In this document: one piece after another, positions 58,722 to 64,000 of the stretch | Position numbering within the stretch: position 1 is the first letter of the stretch | Layout of the letters: the number at the start of each line of letters is the position of its first letter | Assembly: GCA_027625915.1 (NCBI GenBank) | Contig: JANTQA010000015.1 | Coordinates: forward strand, 11,065,001 to 11,129,000 | DNA: 64,000 nucleotides | Reading direction: 5' to 3' | DNA from: Anaeramoeba flamelloides | Lineage: Eukaryota; Metamonada; Anaeramoebidae | Notes under the pieces: model-generated | Seen by the model: the letters and a program-made list of their open reading frames with translations, nothing else | Told to the model about the DNA's origin: nothing | The model's database searches: none | Program-made: the position numbers and the translations under genes

Positions 58722-61700
58722 CCCCCCCTCTCTCTCTCTCTTTAAATCCTCATTTATGAATTTCCCGGTTTTTTAAGAATAAGAATAAATATAATAATTA
58801 TTGATGAAATACATCTAATTTTATTGAAAAAAATATTAAATTTCATTAATATTTGCTAAAAAATGAAACTATGAATCAAACAAATAATTAGATGTTTTAA
58901 CCTGAATTTTCTGGGATAAAATTGTATTAATAATATAATAATAATAATAACCGAGTTATATGTTTATACACTCGAGGTTTTGATGATATCATGCTTAATT
59001 CACAATAAAGTTACAAAAATCGCAATAATTTCTATCAAATCGCGATATTTTAGAAAATCACGATATTCAATATTATCACGATAATATAACAAATCACGAT
59101 ATTCTATAAAATCGTGATAATTATTATAAAATCGTGATAAATTCCAAAATATTGCGATTAAAAAGAAATCGCGATATAATAGTTGATATTTTTTTGGGCT
59201 AATTCAGCAATATTTTTACAAAGAAATTTTTTTTGATCAAAAAATAGATTAGGTGAAAAAAAAGTTATTCTTTGAAAAAACAACAAAAAAGATACTTGAT
59301 CCAATCAAGGATAAGATAAAAGAGTTTGATTGTGTTTTTTTTTGATTTGGTTGACAAACCTATCGATCCTTTTAGACTAACAACAATAAGAAATAAAGAG
59401 AAATAAATAATTTCCAGTCAATGTGGTGTTGTAAATTGCCTTGAATAATTAGCTCCTAAAACAACCAACCCTTCACCTGTTCTTTAAAGGCTGTGCTTTT
59501 GAGTGAAAATATTTTCAATATTCTATGAAAGCTGAAAGGGGTTGGATAACTTTTCAAAATCTTTCACAACAAACTAGCCGCATTATCACCAATTATTAAC
59601 ATTTTTTGTACAATTATTTTCTTCTTCTGAGTCTTCTTCTTTTCATATCTTTGTATTGGAACGAAAAAACAATTAGAGCTTAGAAGTTTTTTGTTTAATA
59701 GATCACCAATAATAACGAAAATTACTCTTTATTCTTTTTGGTTATTTAAAATTGTGAAGGTAACAACTCCATTTTAAGAAAGCAGATTTATTTTGTATTC
59801 AAGTATATTGTTGAAATGGATTATTATTTGTTTGATCATTTAATTTGTTTGAGATTTTTTATATTTTGTTAAAAAAAAAAATGAAAAGAAAAATTTTTTT
59901 TTTCCACAACAAACAAACTCATTCCGTTTATAAAAGTTTTCTGTCTTTCAAAACTTTCAAACACTTGAAGACAATTCACAACACTTACAAACACTTTCTA
60001 ACATTTTTAAAGGTGAAAAGTGTTTTAAAAATCTCAAGTCTTGGTAAAAGTCAAGAGATTTTTTTAAGGTGATTTCAAAAAAACAATTTTTCATTTTTTC
60101 GAGATAATTATTTTATGGCGATAATGTGGAATATCGCGATTTTATGATTCTTGGTGGTAAAGTTGGACTAATTGCGATTTTTTTAATACTATCGCGAATT
60201 AATTGTTAATATCATGATAATATATGTTATCATCAAAACCTCTATTATATAGATAAGGTATTTCCAAAAAAAGAGTTGCATTTTTATTTTATTTTTTAAA
60301 TTATATTTGATTTTGAAGTGTTCCTATTTGTGGATTGATTATATTAAATTAAGAGGAATATTACTACTGATTGAATAAGTAACTCATTATTTGTTCCAAA
60401 CTATTTTCATCAAAATACTCCAATAAATGGAAAAAAAAAAAATAACCACTTTTTTTATCTAAAACAAGGTATGATCAATTTCAATAAAAAATGGACAATA
60501 TAGTCAAGATTAAAAGAATTTTTAAACAATAAAATGTGGTTATACATTTTCCCTTCGATTTGAAATTGTTATCAGGATTAGACCTCTTTTTGAAATTTTT
60601 TTCTGCTCAAAAAGAAAAAAATAAACACCGAATTCTCACACATAAAAAAAAAATGTCATATAAAATTGTGAATAGAAATTTTGATATCTTTTATTAATAG
60701 TAATGTCAGACTTACAAATAAACAAATTGAATCATTATGAAAACTCTATTAATGATTAATAATATTTTTTTGGATATTTGAATAGTAATATTAGAATTGA
60801 GTTTAATAAAGATATTTGAAAATAAATTTCCCATGTTTTTTTGGAAATAGTTTACCTCATTACAAATTTTTTGTACAGGTTTAGAAAATTAAATATTTTG
60901 TCCTATTTGGTGGATTTATCTTAAAAGAAAAGCCCCATAACAATCAAAAAGAATTCAGAAAATAACCTAAGGTAAATAGAATTAAGCTACTCTTGATTTT
61001 AATTTTGCTCGGGATAAATTTAAAATATTATTATTTTTCCATTTCAGAAATGTTGTTATTCCAATAATAAAGTTTAAATTGAATCTCAACAACTTCTTCA
61101 TTTGATAGATTCTATCTTTGGAATTATCATATAAAATAAAAGATATTTGAAATCTTTATGATTGTTACAAAAGGTTTTAACACAAGAAAAAAAAAAGAGA
61201 GAAAACTCATATTAGAATTTTCAAAACTTCAAAAATAAAAAAGCAAATATGAAATTTCTAGAATCCTTTTTTTGAATTATCTTCTCAGATTATCCTATTC
61301 TTATTTATGTTCAAAATTCAAGGAAAATTATATTAGAAATTTTAATCCATCTTTTTAGAGAAAGTTCAACAAAATTACTTCATAAATTAACTTGAATTCA
61401 TAAACTAAATTTAAAAAGGTTTGAAGTGCTCAAAAAACTCGGTTTTTTAAAAATTTTTTTTAAGAAGACCAAAAATAAAAAGCAATAATTTTTAAAAACA
61501 AAAATAAATTTTCCATTCTTTTAACAAATTTGTTTACCTTGAAAAATCAACAATAAAAAAAAAAAAATCAATTCTTTGAAGATCTTGTTTCTAAAAGTTA
61601 ATAAGAAGACATTCTATTTTTGTTGCTTTTTGAAAAAAGCAAATCACAGTAAATCTCAAATTTTGATAACATTTTTAATTTCTCTATTTCCCAGGGGTCA

Positions 61701-63981
61701 ATTCAGTCACTTTGGTGCATTACTAATTCTAAATTAATGATGTATGTGTATCCGAAATGATCATTAACTTGGAAATTATCCTAAATTCGAAGATTTTGAA
61801 AGATTTTAGGTTTGATAAAAAATTTATTTTTAATGTAAAGTTTAATTGTGGTAAAATATAAAGTTACAATTCTTGATAAAATAATTATTTAACAAAAAAA
61901 GTTCTCATTGTTTATTTATAAAAAGATAATTAAAATCAATTTTTTTTTGTGAAGATTAAAGATTTTATTTAAATACTGAGATAAAAATCTTAGATCATTT
62001 TGAAAAAAAATGAACTATTAAAAAATAATTAAATTTAAAAGTAAATCTTTCAGTATATTTCTTTTTTTTTTTTCACAAATATTGAACAAAAAGAATTCAA
62101 ATAGTTTAAAAATAAAGCATTGAATAAAATAAAAAAAAAATGCTATTTTTGTTATTTTTAAGATTAAATAGATATCAAGTATTAAAATTTAAATTTAAAA
62201 TCAATAATGGAAAAAATAGACAAAATTTAATTGTTTAAATGATTATTAATTATCATTTTATGACCAATTAAGTATTGATTTTTATCTAAGTTATTATTAT
62301 TTATTATAACTATATTTATTGAAACAAATATTACTTTATAAATTTTGAGAACAAAAATTAAAATTTAATTTCAAAATTCCTCTTTATTTTTAAACAAAAA
62401 ATGCAAAATAAATTGTAATTTCTGTATATATATGGAGAGGGTGGCATCTAAAAATCTTCTTTTTTTATGATTGAAGAAGTTTAAATTGCATTCTAAATGT
62501 CCTTTTACTTAATTTTCCTTAAAGCGAATTTAAGCATAAAATCCTATATTTCACGATTATTCATAGAAAAAGTACATCAAATTCTTTTATGTTTATAAAG
62601 AAAAGGCCAAAAATTGAAAAGGAAAAAAAGGAAAAAAGAAAAAGAAAAAAAAAAGAAATTTAAAAAGGGTTTATAAGAAGCAATTGGTAAAATTGAATAA
62701 AAAAAAAAAATGGTATCTTTTAATTAACGAACACCCAAAATCACAATCATGGTACTTTTGGTTAATTGAGTTTAATAATTTGATAATTGATCATGAATAT
62801 TCATTTGGGAGGTCATTTTTTAGTTGTTGTTATTTCTTTTTTCTTTTTGATCTAGCTTTTTTTTAACCCTTGATATTTTTTGCATTTGTTTTTTTGCTTT
62901 TATTTTCAAGTTGCCCATACCGCTGTGTTTCAGTATCACAATATTAGCAAGTAACCACTTGGTCTTTTTTCTTTGTATCTCTTCTTACCAAATTATAGAA
63001 AATTTTGGCGAGGGAAAAAATGAATAAAAATAAAAATCTTCTTTTAATGAAAAATTGATTTTGTATTAAATTTAAAATTGTCATTTTATTTAAGATTGAT
63101 CGAAATATTTTTTTAGAAAAATATTTAAAAGCATAATTTTTAAATAGTCTAATTTTTTCATTTTTTTTTTTTTATTTTTATTTTTATATTTTATACTTTT
63201 TAATAACAATAGCAAAACGTAAGATTAACAAAAATATTTATATAATAAAATTAATATATTATTTACAACGATTCAAATATTTATATTTTAACTTTTGTAT
63301 TTGTTTCTTTACAATTGACACATTTCCCAATATTAACAGAAAAATGTTATTCATATAGCTTGTCAATTTAATTCTGATCCAAACATATTAGCATGTTTAC
63401 TTAATAATGGAGCCGAAATACATGATAACCGAGAGGTTAGTTTTTTTAAAAAAAGAATCTATTCTTTTTTTTATTAATTTTTTCTTTTATTTTTTTAATG
63501 ATAAATGTTTTAAATATCCCATAATTTCTCTTATTTTTTTAATAAATCATAATTAGTATACACCATTGCATTACTTGTGTCTTGGGGAATTTAAGGAAAC
63601 TAGTCTAGAATTTATTTTACAAAATAAAATCCCAGTAGATGGTATACCGTGTGTATGTTAACAATTTTTAACATTCCAAATATTAAATTGTTACAAATAA
63701 AAAAAAAATTACCTAACTTTATTTTAAATCAAAAAATTAATAAAAAAAAAAAAAAAAAAAAATAGAATAATAAAAAGAGCTATTTAACACCATTATTTTT
63801 TTCGTGCCTAGTGAATCCAAACTATGAATTATTAGAGTTTCTTCTTATTAAAAAAGAAGCTGAATTCGATATTAAAGATGATAATGGAAACAATATGCTT
63901 CATATTTTAGCAATGAATCTGGATGTTTCGATGTTTTCTGTTTTACTTTTCAAAGACAAAGGTTTACTCGAAGATACTAAT
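55700..63981 (+). CDS. Ankyrin-repeat protein (continues beyond window)
   Basis: Five exons: 55700-55972, 58452-58559, 63340-63435, 63557-63650 and 63812-63981, with GT-AG introns of 2479, 4780, 121 and 161 bp. The visible part is about 247 residues. It starts MRKKKAVYKQ; ankyrin repeats follow: SYTPLIFVLKYRNQM...LIDVGADI, KQPIHYVCKH...LFLTNGASL, KNVIHIACQF...CLLNNGAEI, YTPLHYLCLG..., and LLEFLLIKKEAEFDIKDDNG-NNMLHILA. Exons 2, 3 and 4 each begin at the start of a repeat. Their continuity argues that no exon is missing inside the two huge introns. The last seen donor is GTTTGT at 63982. Ankyrin repeats mediate protein binding. In related protists such N-terminal repeat blocks often precede BTB or other domains, but none is visible here. 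Confidence 0.78.
55973..58451 (+). other. Ankyrin gene intron 1 (2.5 kb)
   Basis: GTACGT...AAAAAG. Contains a diverged MITE (about 56870-57320) and a weak hairpin module near 58037-58115. No internal exon seen. Confidence 0.65.
56870..57320. mobile_element. Diverged MITE family 1 relative in intron
   Basis: Inverted ends: AAAAAAGTTCAACATGGTTT, with TATTGGGAACCTTA on the left, opposite TAAGGTTAACAATTAAAAAT, then GAACTTTTTTTTCTGT on the right. The left arm contains four tandem ATCACAGAA units (about 56926-56960). Confidence 0.5.
58686..58742. repeat. (CT)n microsatellite with C run
   Basis: About 15 CT units, then GCCTCCCCCC, then about 6 CT units. A pure pyrimidine tract of this sort can form triplex DNA. 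In intron 2 of the ankyrin gene. Confidence 0.95.
58974..60242 (+). mobile_element. ATCGCGAT element, copy C
   Basis: 1269 bp, the same length as copy A and opposite in orientation. Ends GAGGTTTTGATGATATCAT and the counterpart ATCATCAAAACCTC. TA follows the right end; the left flank reads TC. Of about nine sites near the left end, two ATCGCGAT are intact and most others carry CA or TG in place of CG. Lies in intron 2 of the ankyrin gene. Confidence 0.8.
60888..62420 (+). repeat. Dispersed repeat D, copy 2
   Basis: Matches 45062-46590 along its length with scattered substitutions and small indels. No coding capacity seen. About 650 bp after ATCGCGAT element C. Confidence 0.8.
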
Positions 63982-64000
63982 GTTTGTTTCATTTTTTTTT

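Larger units (their letters stand above)
58560..63339 (+). other. Ankyrin gene intron 2 (4.8 kb)
   Basis: GTTTGA...TTAACAG. It hosts a CT microsatellite, ATCGCGAT element C and dispersed repeat D2, which together account for about 60% of its length. No skipped ankyrin exon is visible. Confidence 0.65.

Noticed and set aside
62684-62866. 60-codon frame within ankyrin intron 2
   Set aside because: Non-ATG start, no ankyrin pattern, and exons 2 and 3 already join without a missing repeat.

Overview
This window looks like nuclear DNA from a free-living amoeboid protist. Base composition is very A+T-rich. There are many GT-AG introns, Asn-, Lys/Glu- and Ser-rich homopolymer tracts in proteins, and genes of eukaryotic signalling and chromatin families (7TM receptor, DENN, SH3/PH/RasGAP, BET, ankyrin). 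Anaeramoeba-like metamonads or an amoebozoan would fit; I cannot decide between them from sequence alone. Genes stand out as islands of higher G+C, especially in their 5' halves.

Seven multi-exon genes can be modelled. They are (1) a Sec23-type zinc finger plus von Willebrand A protein (1268-3846, +); (2) a 7TM receptor-like protein in six exons (7277-12914, +) whose last intron is 3.9 kb and carries a broken LINE; (3) a DENN-domain Rab-GEF-like protein with endocytic peptide motifs in its tail (17036-20431, +); (4) a SIP5/DA2-type RING protein (27292-28240, -); (5) a ~2908-residue protein with an N-terminal SH3, about six PH-helix-SH3-like units and a degenerate RasGAP domain (35960-44864, +); (6) a BET-like bromodomain/ET protein (about 49963-52249, +); (7) an ankyrin-repeat protein with one repeat per exon that runs off the right edge (55700-63981+, +). 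They point to membrane signalling and trafficking (2, 3, 5), ubiquitin ligation (4) and chromatin reading (6). There is no sign that they form an operon or cluster.

The space between genes, and the large introns, are full of mobile-element debris. It includes several truncated non-LTR (LINE) fragments; at least three families of short non-autonomous elements with inverted ends (one with 3-bp TNA duplications, one with TA, one with GGCCCA-containing ends); three copies of a ~1.27-kb TA-flanked element packed with ATCGCGAT motifs that have decayed to different degrees at CpG; a ~1.5-kb dispersed repeat in two copies; and six arrays of strong A+T-rich hairpins that repeatedly abut LINE fragments. 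The hairpin arrays, the graded CpG decay and the large multi-PH/SH3/RasGAP protein are the most interesting items.

Limits: all exon models are read by eye from splice signals and protein continuity, without transcripts or database searches. Family names rest on recognised motifs. Ends of diverged repeats are approximate.
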